A DNA stretch of 64,000 bases from Cystobasidiopsis lactophilus (taxonomy: Eukaryota; Basidiomycota; Agaricostilbomycetes; Agaricostilbales; Chionosphaeraceae), in NCBI GenBank assembly GCA_001599975.1, contig BCIO01000003.1, forward strand, positions 3,094,677-3,158,676. Reading direction: 5' to 3'. A program made the position numbers and the translations under genes. The notes under the pieces were generated by a model. That model did no database searches. It worked only from the letters and a program-made list of their open reading frames with translations, and was not told the origin of the DNA. Shown one piece after another: positions 32,283 to 42,012 of the stretch (the first letter of the stretch is position 1; each line of letters begins with the position of its first letter).

Positions 32283-32834
32283 TGTTGGTAAGAATCGGGT
32301 GGGAGGAGGAGAGAGGGAGCGAAGTCGTCTGGGAAACTTGCAGAGAGGCGGCCAAACTTTGGGCTTTGAAACTTGCGGTGCCACCAGCGCGCGCTTTTTC
32401 AAGCAGGCAGAATTTTTTGGCCACGAACGACGTTAGGGTCATCCTCTAATATCATTCTGATGATGGCCAAGCAATGTCGGATCGAAGTTGCCAGCTTGGA
32501 AGGCCGCCATCGCCCAGCCTGCCGCCTGCCAAACCTGCCTCAAAATTCAGGCCAAACCTCGAGTGCCTTGGCTGTGGCTAAATGTCTTTCCTCGGCGCTT
32601 GGACTTCTCGTTTTTTCAAGGCATTCACGAACACTGGGACCAGCCTGCGCGCCTGACCATTCTGAAAGGCTCTGAAATCCCTTTGCCTTTGTTTTTGCTC
32701 CCTGCCCAACACCCAGGTCGGCCACGCCCTGCCTTGTACTCTTCAGACGACCTTTGGATCTGCATTTGGAGGTCGGCAGCCAGGACTTTGTAGCCAAAGC
32801 GGGTTGCTTTGCTTCTGGCCTTTTTCGCGCGGCC
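32283..32834. promoter_or_regulatory. Divergent promoter region, RPS3 / secreted family
   Basis: 552 bp. The RPS3 side carries a pyrimidine tract on the coding strand (32299-32326). The other side carries a block at 32649-32681 that is repeated before the paralogue at 34480 (see separate entry). Confidence 0.45.
32649..32681 (+). promoter_or_regulatory. Upstream block shared by two tandem secreted-protein genes, copy 1
   Basis: CGCCTGACCATTCT then AGGCTCTGAAA, about 155 bp before the presumed start at 32835. The same block, with a few changes, lies at 34314-34348 about 130 bp before the ATG at 34480. Both are followed by a pyrimidine-rich leader (TTTGCCT...). Either it is a leftover of the gene duplication or a kept promoter element. 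Confidence 0.5.
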
Positions 32835-33513
32835 ATGCGACCGACGTTCGCCTTCTGTTTATTGCCTGGCCATCGACACCAGCCGGGCGCAATCCGTCTC
32901 CTACTGGACTTCTACCATTCAGCAAACCACCACGATAACCCGAGTGGCAACTCACCTGCGAACGGCCTACCTTGCCACCGACATCCAGGCGCTCTCGACG
33001 ACCACGCTCTCCACTGCCCTTGACTTCGCTGACGGGGTGATGAATATGGGCCCGGTCATCGTCGAAGTGCCGTACACCACCGAGACGCTGACCTCGCATT
33101 CGACCAAGACGACCGGCACCAAGGTCCTCACTGACCTGTCGACCGGTCTTGTCGCGGCCACCGCCGTTCAGACCTTGACTGGCGCTATCACCTTCACCCC
33201 TCCTCCTCCTTCCTCGAACGCGTCCGCGTCCACGCCTGCATCGTCTGCCGCAGCCAGAGGCACAACTGGATCACCTCAAGAAGTCGTCTCTACCCTTCTG
33301 TCCTCTTCCGACTTGGTAGTCACCACCACCGAGAGCCCCCCCCCCCCTACCCAATCCAACGCGCCTCCGCCCGCTCATCTAGGACTGCGCACTGTCACGT
33401 CCACCAGCCTCTACTACCCACCGCCCGCTCCCGCTGACAACTCGGCTCGCACTGCCGCCCCTTTCGCTCTTGGACCCTTCATCTGCCCCTGGTTCATCTT
33501 CGTCCTTCTATGA
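32835..33513 (+). CDS. Secreted Ser/Thr-rich family member with damaged 5' end
   Basis: Clear paralogue of the next gene (34480): SVSYWTSTIQQTTTITRVAT, TDIQALSTTTLST, YTTETLTSHSTKTTG, VLTDLSTGLVAAT, then Pro/Ser-rich sequence with a C-run-coded PPPP, the family motif LGLRTVTSTSLYY, and a hydrophobic C-terminus (FALGPFICPWFIFVLL) fit for a GPI signal. The main frame has no ATG between the last upstream stop (32791) and the mature part. The ATG at 32835 opens MRPTFAFCLLPGH, a signal-like start in another frame; it is 2 nt shorter than the matching stretch of the 34480 gene. A 37-nt splice could reconnect the frames but would remove the signal. So either a 5' frameshift or an unseen upstream exon. 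Confidence 0.5.
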
Positions 33514-34479
33514 AAGTAGCGTCTACCTCTGGGCCGTGAACTCGTGAGTTTCTTACCCTCCTCTTCTCTCGCTCCTCTTTCCACCTGCACAAACAACAAC
33601 ATGATGTTTTCCAATTGCATTTTTCTGGCACCTCTTGTCACCGGTCTGCTTTTCCTTCTTTCTTCCTCCCCTTTATGGCTCGCTCTTCAGCGGACGATTG
33701 GAGAGGGGGGAAGTTGGAGAGGCAGCAATGGTACAAAACTCCGGACTCTTCTGAAATTTCCCCCCTCTGCTGTTCAAGCTTTGCCTTTTTCGATTTTGGA
33801 GGATTGGAAATACTAACTTTGATGCTTTCTTGTCTTTAGGTTTGTCGTAGGACTGATGGGAAGCGGAGGGCTCAAGTTGTTTGGGGGCGGGCAGTCGTGT
33901 TCGCATTTTGTAGATGGCGGCTCGCTGAAGCGCAGGTTATATTATTATTATTGCAGCATACGACCTCTGCTTGATCGGCTCGCGCGAGGGTCATTTGCCC
34001 GCTTGTGCCTTCCCGCGCTGGTGGCGTCCGGCGCTCGGCCGCCGAAGCCCCTTGTTCCAGCTCCCTCCGCCAATTTTCGTTAGCACCCACTAATACGGAT
34101 AACCCTACTTCTTACTGATTGTCAGTTGTGGCCTCTTGTTGCCCAAGCGGCGCCTGCCTTGCTTTTCGCTGCGGCTGCGACTCTTGTCAGCATCCGCACT
34201 TGTCGCCGCCCTGAGCACTCGCCTCCCGCAAAACTCTGCCTCCCTCCCTTCTAGAGCATGCTTTCCGTACTTCGAATGACAATGGCCTCTTTGCCGTCTA
34301 CGTGAACCATTCTGGCGCCTGACCATTCTCAGAGGCTCTGAAACGCCCATTTGCCTCCGTCTTTCTCTGCCCGCGCCCATTGTCCGCCATCTAGGTCTTG
34401 CGTACCTACTTTTATTGCGAAAAGAGAGCGCTGGCACTGCGCCGCGATACGTCTCTGGCTCTCCCGGATCAAAGGCCAG
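33514..34479. other. Intergenic region within the secreted-protein array
   Basis: 966 bp, with CT-rich stretches near 33550-33680 and no coding signal. Its right end holds the second copy of the shared upstream block (34314-34348). Confidence 0.45.
34314..34348 (+). promoter_or_regulatory. Upstream block shared by two tandem secreted-protein genes, copy 2
   Basis: GGCGCCTGACCATTCTCAGA then GGCTCTGAAA, matching the block at 32649-32681, with the gap to the start codon about 130 bp. Confidence 0.5.
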
Positions 34480-35160
34480 ATGCGGTTTTCGACCTTCGTT
34501 GTCGTCGGGCCGCTGGCGTTCGGTGGCAGTCATGCCCAGTCCGTCTCGTTTTGGACTTCGAGCATACAGCACGTCAGAACGATAACGCAGGTGGCGACGA
34601 GCCTGCAGACGTCCTGGTTGGTGACAGACATCGAGTCGCTGTCGACAACCACGCTCTCCACTCTAGTCGTCATGGGTGTCGGCTACTACAATGCCCAGGT
34701 GGAAGTTGAAGAAGCCTACACCACCCAGACGCTCACTTCGCATTCGACCAAAACGACGGGTTCGAACGTTCTCACCGACCTCTCCACCAGCCTCATCCTG
34801 TCCACATCTTTGGAGACCTTAAGCGGCGCTGTCACCTTCCAACCTGAACCTGCTACGACCAAGCCTGCACCTACGCCTACGCCGGCGCCAAAGGCGTCCG
34901 ACAGTGCAACAGGCACGATGCAAGAAGTCGTCTCGACCATTCTATCCTCTTCTGACTCTGTCTATGTCGTTAGCGAGTCCTCCCCGCCTATTACCTCTAC
35001 GCCATCGCCGGCTCAGCCTCTAGGGGTCTTGACCATGACTTCTACGAGCACGTACTACCTCACTCCACCGCCCGCTGATGATTCGGCTCGATCCTGCACC
35101 ATTTCTTCGGCCATCGGCTTCCTCGTCATCTTTACTTCGCTTATTGGCATTGCTCTGTAA
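34480..35160 (+). CDS. Secreted, probably GPI-anchored Ser/Thr-rich protein
   Basis: Single exon, 226 codons. Signal peptide MRFSTFVVVGPLAFGGSHAQ. Domain of about 110 residues: SVSFWTSSIQHVRTITQVAT, WLVTDIESLSTTTLST, AYTTQTLTSHSTKTTGSNVL, LETLSGAVTF. Spacer rich in Pro, Thr and Ala (KPAPTPTPAPKA). Conserved late motif VLTMTSTSTYYLTPP. The C-terminus SSAIGFLVIFTSLIGIAL is hydrophobic to the last residue, after a small-residue site (DDSARS), as in GPI-anchored wall proteins. Closest relative is the neighbouring damaged copy at 32835. Likely cell-wall or surface protein; no known family named. Confidence 0.75.
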   Translation: MRFSTFVVVGPLAFGGSHAQSVSFWTSSIQHVRTITQVATSLQTSWLVTDIESLSTTTLSTLVVMGVGYYNAQVEVEEAYTTQTLTSHSTKTTGSNVLTDLSTSLILSTSLETLSGAVTFQPEPATTKPAPTPTPAPKASDSATGTMQEVVSTILSSSDSVYVVSESSPPITSTPSPAQPLGVLTMTSTSTYYLTPPPADDSARSCTISSAIGFLVIFTSLIGIAL

Positions 35161-35584
35161 AAGAGTCGCTCTGTGACAGGACGCGCGCCCGACAGGGCCT
35201 CCAAAGTGCGCTTTTTTTGGGCTCCGGGCTGTCCCCTTCCGTGCCTCATAATGCGAGAAGGGACTCAGCAGTACGATGACGCAAATCGAATCTCTCGATA
35301 TCTGGGGCTTTGGCTGATCTTACATCTTGTTGCGTCGAAATGGACGGCTTCTGTAATCGCGTCCGAGTTCTGTTCACCGTATAAGAAGTCGTCCTTCTCG
35401 CTTTGGCTGTTGCCTCTCTCCCACGAAAAGCTTTCTGGTTCATTGGCTTACGTTTAACTTGTGAGATGACTCTTTCCTTGCCACTTTGAAAGGCTTGGGG
35501 ACTGACGGCCGTGGCAAGGATTGCGCCTCGTCTCGGGCCTGTTCAGCTGAAGCCCCTTCTGTGCTTTTTTGGTCACTTGTTTCG
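35161..35584. other. Intergenic region within the secreted-protein array
   Basis: 424 bp. No gene seen. A stretch near 35490-35520 (TTTGAAAGGCTTGGGGACTG) is faintly like the shared upstream block of its neighbours. Confidence 0.35.
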
Positions 35585-36361
35585 ATGAGAGAGGGAACGC
35601 TTGCTGTCCTTCTGGGCTACCTTTTGGTTGCCGTTTCGGCGGACGTGTCTTATTGGACTTCAACTATCCCGATGGCCACTACCGAATTCCCCCAAACAAC
35701 TACACAGGTCTTTACCGCATTGATTGTCAAAGTGCTTTCCCTTCACGAAACGCATACCCTCTATAGTGGCAAAACGCCCTATACGACCGTGGTTTACGAC
35801 GAGGCCCAGTCAACACCGGCCACCGTCATGAACTTCTTCACCAACGTCCAGACGCTTATTGTCACCTCAACATCTTTCAGTGTCCAAACCGGCGCGGTCA
35901 CTTTGCCGCCTGTTCAAGCTCCTCCGGCAGAAACTAGTCCACCTCCTCCACCCATCACCACTCCCCCTGCTCCCGGTACTCCTCCTGTCCCTGCTCCCAC
36001 TCCTACCCTCACGTCTCCTCCATCCTCGCGGGATACGGTGTCCTTTCCATCTACCTCAGACAGCACCACGGAAGCAGCGTTTGATACCAACAGCACCCAC
36101 CCAGCCTCAATGGAAGTCAGTCTATCCACCCTCGTCTCCGTCCTTAACACGACCCTCATCAGTAGTGAAGCTGAACCTAATGTTCTGACTATCTACTCAA
36201 CCCACACCTTCTACATCAGCCCTCCCACTCCGCCGACCACCCCGCCAGCAAATGAAAGCAGCGGCGGCGGAAGCGAGGTTGGTAACGAAGGTGCTCGTGT
36301 ACGCTTCCTGGATTGGAGCATTTGCTGTTCTCTGGTGCTGTGCTGGTATAGCTTGTTTTGA
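35585..36361 (+). CDS. Secreted Ser/Thr/Pro-rich protein, divergent family member
   Basis: Single exon, 258 codons. Strong signal peptide MREGTLAVLLGYLLVAVSA before DVSYWTSTI, the same mature start seen in the other copies (SVSYWTSTI). Then TTTQVFTALIVKVLSLHETH, YTTVVYDEAQ, NVQTLIVTSTSFSVQTGAVT, a Pro-rich linker (PPPPPITTPPAPGTPPVPAP), a Ser/Thr stretch and the family motif VLTIYSTHTFYISPP. The C-terminus has Gly/Ser (ESSGGGSEVGNEG) and then a hydrophobic stretch (SICCSLVLCWYSLF), so a GPI signal is possible. Probably cell-surface. It stands between the two subfamilies in the array. Confidence 0.7.
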   Translation: MREGTLAVLLGYLLVAVSADVSYWTSTIPMATTEFPQTTTQVFTALIVKVLSLHETHTLYSGKTPYTTVVYDEAQSTPATVMNFFTNVQTLIVTSTSFSVQTGAVTLPPVQAPPAETSPPPPPITTPPAPGTPPVPAPTPTLTSPPSSRDTVSFPSTSDSTTEAAFDTNSTHPASMEVSLSTLVSVLNTTLISSEAEPNVLTIYSTHTFYISPPTPPTTPPANESSGGGSEVGNEGARVRFLDWSICCSLVLCWYSLF

Positions 36362-36984
36362 AGGTGAGATTTCCGATTTCTGTGCTGAGCCCGTCTTCAA
36401 TTCAGTGGTTTCCAGGAGCCGATGCGTGTCGTTCTGGGTGGCGAGTGGGCGGGCATATTTGTGTTCATATATATCAAGCTATAGAGTGTCACCAATCGAG
36501 CTGCCACTGGTGGCGTCCCAGAAAGCGCGCCTCCAACCGGGGGCGGCCCGCTGCCTTTTGGAGTTAACCTCTCATTCTTCCCTCCCCTGCCTTGAAGGCT
36601 CTCCGTACGAATATGTTTGAGACTATCACAGTGCTGTATCGCCTTCTTCGGTGGACTTTCACCTTGTGGTTTCAGACTTGGCTGCTCGCTCTGTTCTCGC
36701 TTGGGACCTGTTGTCAGCCTGTCGTGCCTCAAGCTTCCGCTGTCACTTGGCGATGTCTTGATGTAGTATACTGAGACTGGCAGAGAAACTCTTAGACTAT
36801 GTCAGGGTGCTCCAGAACTCCCAGAACGTCCAAGAATCCGTCTTCCGAGTCCCAGGGGCCATTTCGCTTCGAGCACCTCCTCCTCCCTCGGCCGCCATCC
36901 TTCAATCCTCCAAGCTGTCAGTCCCTGCATTCACTTAAGCAGGCAGCGAAGACTGAACTGAACTTATTGCCAGCAGCCCTTCAA
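36362..36984. other. Intergenic region within the secreted-protein array
   Basis: 623 bp, no gene seen; open frames here lack coding character. Confidence 0.4.
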
Positions 36985-37692
36985 ATGATCTTGAAGGCAA
37001 TGGTCTCCGCGGCGATGGCTGGGCTGGCCCACTCCCAGAGCCTGACCTCTGTCTTATCCAGTAACGAGCTTGTGCCATGGACATCTACTCTCTCGTCGGT
37101 TTCCACCTGGGAAGAGGTCTCAACATCATTGTCGACCAGTTATTCTCTCACGCATGCAGTGATCCACCAAACCAACGAGTTATGGACCGATTCCAACAAA
37201 GACACACCCTATTTCCATGTCTACACGACAGAAACCATCAATGTTGATGAAACTCTGACTGTTCTCACTTCGACTATCACCTCTTTGTTCACCCAAACGC
37301 TCTCCACAGTCGTCCTTCAGACTATCAGTGGCACCTCCACTAAACTTGACTTGATCACTTCCGTTTTTGCCGCCCCTACGCCACCACCAGACCCGACTTC
37401 CTCCTTACCGCTGCCACCGGCTACGTCAACCTCCTCGGACCCTTCTGTCTCTACTTCATTGTTTAGCCTCGTCGTAGATCCTTCGACGTCGACGTCGACG
37501 TTCACCGGAGAAGTATCAACCAATGACGAACAGGCCTCGTCGACCCCGCCTAATGGAGTGCTGACTCTTACATCGACATCGACCGCTTATGCGCCCGCCT
37601 CTCATTCCTCTAATCTCTCCCCTTCTCCCTTGGTCCTATTGTTTACTGCCTTTTCGATCTGGCTGATGGTTCTGGATCAAGTGCTGGAGTAG
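36985..37692 (+). CDS. Secreted, probably GPI-anchored Ser/Thr-rich protein
   Basis: Single exon, 235 codons from the ATG at 36985. Signal peptide MILKAMVSAAMAGLAHSQS. Mature part: LTSVLSSNELVPWTSTLSS, STWEEVSTSLSTS, THAVIHQTNELW, ETINVDETLTVLTSTITSLF, TLSTVVLQTISGTSTKLDLI, TSVFAAP. A Pro/Ser/Thr region follows, with a CGACGT triplet-like run coding STSTSTFT near 37488. The late motif is NGVLTLTSTSTAYAP, and the C-terminus SPLVLLFTAFSIWLMVL ends with a short tail (DQVLE): a GPI-like signal. Best match in the window is the gene at 3227, 33 kb away, not its direct neighbours, so the family spread by more than simple tandem copying. Confidence 0.75.
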   Translation: MILKAMVSAAMAGLAHSQSLTSVLSSNELVPWTSTLSSVSTWEEVSTSLSTSYSLTHAVIHQTNELWTDSNKDTPYFHVYTTETINVDETLTVLTSTITSLFTQTLSTVVLQTISGTSTKLDLITSVFAAPTPPPDPTSSLPLPPATSTSSDPSVSTSLFSLVVDPSTSTSTFTGEVSTNDEQASSTPPNGVLTLTSTSTAYAPASHSSNLSPSPLVLLFTAFSIWLMVLDQVLE

Positions 37693-38108
37693 GCTTGGTC
37701 TGCTGGCACCAGAAAGTGGTGGCGCTCGCAAGGATGAAGTGATTAGTCGCTGGAACGCTCAACACGCGGGGCGCGGACAGCGTTTCATCCAAAAAGCCAT
37801 ATAATGCATTAGAGCTTGTAGCAGGTGTTCTAAAGTAATCCAAGGTCGTTAACATTTTCGCTTCTTCTCCCCATCTTGTTGCTTCGGGTCCAGCCTCGAT
37901 GATGCCTCGCTGCCCCAACCGCGTCCTTTCCCCGAGGTGAAAATCCATCCTGAAACTGCGTGCGATCTCAGAATAGGGCTCCTCACCTGCGGGGAGGGGT
38001 TAATGTCCGCCCCACTAGACCCAAGGCAGGGCCAGGATCGAGCCAGCTTCCCCAGATTATTCCGTCCGATTGGGTTTTGCTCCCTTCCCAGCACACTCAT
38101 TCGTCAAG
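37693..38108. other. Intergenic region
   Basis: 416 bp between the array and the FAD oxidoreductase gene. No feature seen. Confidence 0.4.
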
Positions 38109-40083
38109 ATGTCGACTGTTCTGCAGGTGCTGGCTGCGCTGGTGCTTCTGCTCGCTCTGCCTCCCGTCAGACGCGCCGTCCATAGCCTTTTCATGGAGGC
38201 CACGACCGGCGTCCCGGACATCGAGCGAGCTGCTGCGCCCAGGAAGGCTCCTAAGCTGTCTGGGACAGCTGTCATCGCTGGCGGATCCTACACTGGGCTG
38301 GTAACCAGCAAAATCCTCTCCGCGCACTTCGACAAGGTCGTGATCATTGAGTCCGAGACCCTTCGCACGCCCAATCAGCAAAGGAAGAACGTCGCCCAGT
38401 ACAACCAAGTGCACACAATCTTGCAGTTCACCTACTGGGCTTTGAAGAGCCTCTTCCCCGAGATCGATGAAGCGATGCTTGCGGCCAATGGCAGGTGAGT
38501 TGTTCTCAGTGTTGCTGAACCCTCGTACACGGTCGATGAACTCAGCGCAACTGCAGGCTATCGCGGCAGTTGAAGAACTACAACTCAAAGGGAAAGCCGG
38601 TGAAAATGAGCCCGGACTTGATCACTTCACCTTGGCTCTGCATGTCGCGTAAGTCCTCCACACCCATCGTTATCAGCTTACTGGTTCTTATTCTTCAATT
38701 TAGGTCCTGGATTCGAGCCCATGATTAGGCGCATGATCATGGAAGGCACCCAAGTCGAGTTCATCAACGGAGTTGTCAGCGGCTTTGAGGTTGACGCTTC
38801 TCGCAACTATGTCAACAAAGTCAAGTACCGAACGAAGACCGATGCTGGCGAGCTCTCTGAAGAGAAGACAATGGACACTGTCTTTTTTGCGGACTGCACG
38901 GGCCCTGCCTGCGCCGGAGCTAAGTGGCTGAAGAACCAGGGGTCGGTGCCTATCTTCTTATTGCACCACACGCTCGCTCTAACAACTCCAATCAGCTTCC
39001 CGGTCCCATCTAAACAACAATACTCGCCATCTATTAACTACATGACGATGACCTTCCCTACTTCCGAGAAATTGAGAAAAGAAACCGTGGGTTGACACGA
39101 CTGCAAATGCACTCGGAAGCAGAGCTGACGTCCAGGCCCAAAGGTTTGGCCTGATGAGACTCGCTGGGGCGATGGAGAAGTCCTCCTCTACGCCAACGCC
39201 GCCGACTCCCACAGCGGTCGCGACTACGGCGTCTACTTGCAGCAGACCGAAGAGAAGAGGCTCATGTTCGCCTTGATGGGATGGGGCAACGGTTCGATCC
39301 CCAACACGGATGCCAGCATTGAAGAGCTCGTCGACTTCGCGGCCCGAGACCCCAAGCTTCACAACTTTTCCGAGATCGGCCGTGCACACATCGAAGAAGC
39401 AGCTCGCCTGGGCGAGACTCTGAAGCCGAATCGCCTCATCGTCCAGAACTGCTGGCGCTACGCCTACGACGCCACGCCGGGGCTCCCAGCCAACTTTGTC
39501 GTTATGGGAGATTCTCGAGAGCGCGTCAACCCCACGGTAAGTCCCTCGGTCTACGTTACGAATGGCTTATAGATGCTGAACCTGGTGCAGTATGGCCAAG
39601 GAATCACAAAAGCCACAGTTGGTGCGGTCACTTTGGGAGCGCTCCTCAACAAGAAGACCTTGCGTGGCAAAGTTCCCCTGGACTTTGCCAGCTCTTACTT
39701 CAAGGCTGAAGCCAAGCGCACCAATGGGTTCTATGACGGCACCAAGATCGAGGTGGGCCTGATTCATCATTCGGCTTTTTGCCAGCTGACGAAAGACCTC
39801 TCCATGCAGGATTACGCCTTCGAGTCGACTGTGCCAGAATCTGGCGAGACACTTTCATACGGTGCTCTTACGCGACGCTACATGCACACCCTGATCAAGG
39901 CCGCCCACAACGATCCTGTCATTGGCAGCAGATTCTGGGAGGCAACTAACGCCAGTATGTGACTGCACATTTTAGTTCTTTGGGGATCTCGCTGACTACT
40001 CTCTCGCAACAGTGCGTCCTGCGACCGATTTGTTCGGTCCCCGAGTGCTCTTCTCCCTTCTCAAGAGCCAAGTGTTCTCGTAG
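38109..40083 (+). CDS. Membrane-anchored FAD-dependent monooxygenase-like protein
   Basis: Start MSTVLQVLAALVLLLALPPV at 38109, a single N-terminal membrane anchor. The dinucleotide-binding strand reads AVIAGGSYTGLVTSKIL (a GxxxxG form), ending in an acidic residue (VVIIESE). Further blocks: FEPMIRRMIMEGTQVEFING, TVFFADCTGPACAGAKWL, and the second FAD motif NFVVMGDSRERVNPTYGQG, the GD motif of flavoprotein hydroxylases. C-terminal helical part to DLFGPRVLFSLLKSQVFS and stop at 40083. Introns are predicted near 38495-38555, 38649-38705, 38943-39000, 39090-39137, 39538-39591 and 39956-40011. The fold fits group A flavin monooxygenases; substrate unknown. It converges with the aminopeptidase gene, stops 54 bp apart, and a dienelactone hydrolase-like gene follows. 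Confidence 0.75.
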
Positions 40084-40136
40084 TCTCGGCGACCGAAGAC
40101 CTCATCCAACCTGTAACGTGCAATGCATCTCTATGT

Positions 40137-41899
40137 TCAGTCTTGGCCTCTAGCGGACAATTCGAAGAGCTTGTCCACCACTTCCTTCGAATGCTTCGAG
40201 AGTGCGTTGTGCTGCCACCCGTTCGTGATGAATTGCTTCACATTGGGTATGAAGTTTGCCGTCTCTTGGGCTAACTGGAATGACACGTAGAGGTCGCTGT
40301 AGTATGTGACTGCTGAGACCTTGACAGTGTTGCGCTTCAGGACATTGAGGTTGTAGAGCTCTGGCCAGTCCGCCTTTTCGGCCAGGATGCCAGCGGCTTC
40401 TTTGAGCGGGCGCAAGACGCTCAAGTCGTCGAAGAGATTTGGTAAGATCTAGGCACTGGCGGGTTAGGGCCCAGCAGTGCAGTGAAGGCAAAGGATTGCT
40501 TACATATTCGCCCGTGAAGAAGATGTGCGGCAAGTCTGGCGTAGTGGTGACAAAGCTGCCCAAAATTCTTGACGCTGCCCACCGTGATGCTGATTTGTAG
40601 CAGTAGATGGATTCGTGCAGGATTGCATATCTAAGCACGCGACATCAACGCATAGTTAGTGGATTTCGGCCGAAGAAGGACGAACAATGGGTTTCGAGGA
40701 AACGAGATCATGGAAGCCACGTCAATCAAAGAAGCGTCTGTAAGATCTCCGAACAAGTTGATGTCGTTGAAGACCTGAAGGACCAGTTGATGAACATTGT
40801 CAATGCCGCCTTTGCCAGCTTCAGCCATCATGTGTGCAGTGGCCGACTTCAAAGTGATAGCTCACCATGTACGCCGAAAGCAATACCAAGGGAGCGAAAG
40901 ATTGCGGGGGTGAGGTGGGAGCCGTCTGGAAGATAGGTGGGTGTCATTTGCAGGTGGTCAATAATTTGTTGCATCTGCTCTCGAATGACCTCGCGTGCTT
41001 AGTGAGAACGACTTTCAAAACGTACTCTCGGCTTGTCGGCAGGCCACTTCTCGTAGTAGATATTATTTCGTTCGACCAGTCTTGTGAAGCATTCGCGGTA
41101 CACTCGATCGGGCACCTTCTCAAGGACTGGGGCGAGACCTCCGGTTAGGAAAATCTCTTCTAGTGCTTCTGGAAAGAAGGAGAGGTAGGTGAGGGCGCAG
41201 AAGCCGCCGAATGATTGGCCCAAGACGGTCCACTTCTTGACCGTGCCGTCCGAGCCAGCCAGCAGGTGATGCCTCGCCGCCTCCATGTCCCGCACAATGT
41301 TGTCTGCTCTGAAGTGCGCCAAGAACGTCGCTTGCTCCCTGGGTGGTTTGCGGCTGAGAATGTTGGCAGAGATAGGGCTGGATAAGCCGGTCCCCCGTTG
41401 ATCCACCAGGTAGAGTCGATATCCTCTATCGAGAAACTGGTATTCTGCATAAGACAGAAGCATTCTGCGCAGAAAGAGGGCGAGGCAGCTACCTCTTTCC
41501 CAAAGCCGTCTATCACGCTGCACTTGACACTGAAACCCGGCCCGCCTTGGAGGTACAGCAGATTCTTGTCCGAGGGGGCGTCATCGTCTGTTCGTTTTGC
41601 TTTGACTTCGCGAACGAACAGCTGGATCTTGTCGGGCAGGGCAGACGTTGGATCCAGCGGCACCGAGAGGAAATGATCCCGAACCCATCGCGAATTGTAC
41701 TCGTACCAGCCGGCCATCCGCAATGGCGATGCTTGTGTACTTGGTGTACAGAACCAGAAATGACCAAATTGGCGAACTTGCTTGGCGCCGGCTGCTGCGG
41801 TGGAACTTCGAGCTTTATCGTTCCTCTTGCGCTCACACGACCTCCGCCTAACTCCGCATTCGGCTTGAGCTGCTGTCGTATGAGCCAATCCTTCGGCAT
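40137..41899 (-). CDS. Prolyl aminopeptidase (proline iminopeptidase), alpha/beta hydrolase
   Basis: Serine peptidase of the S33 family that removes N-terminal proline. N-terminal strand region WVRDHFLSVPLDP, LFVREVKA, oxyanion block NLLYLQGGPGF, then YRLYLVDQRGTGLSSPI (the DQRGTG motif typical of the family), nucleophile elbow VLGQSFGGFCALTYLSFF (GQSFGG), EEIFLTGGLAPVLEKVPDRV. After introns: EVIREQMQQIIDHL, IFRSLGIAFGVHG, VLQVFNDINLFGDLTDASLI, PHIFFTGEY, and the C-terminal part with the charge-relay region VSAVTYYSDLYVSFQLAQET and NGWQHNALSKHSKEVVDKLF (His candidate). The start is either MPKDWLIRQQLKP at 41899, joined over a 38-nt intron, or MAGWYEYNSRW at 41717. It is divergent from the next gene with only 113 bp between starts. 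Confidence 0.85.
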
Positions 41900-42012
41900 G
41901 TGCCGTTCTGGGATCTGTACTGAGCCCGTGGCCTTGGGGTTGGCCAGGATTCGCGCCGCCCGATTTTACACCCGAAAGCCTTTCAAGCAAGGAGGAGGCA
42001 GCACAGCCCAAA

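Noticed and set aside
33335-33355. Poly-C run as a regulatory or phase-variation tract
   Set aside because: It simply codes consecutive prolines in the spacer of a secreted protein; no evidence of length switching.
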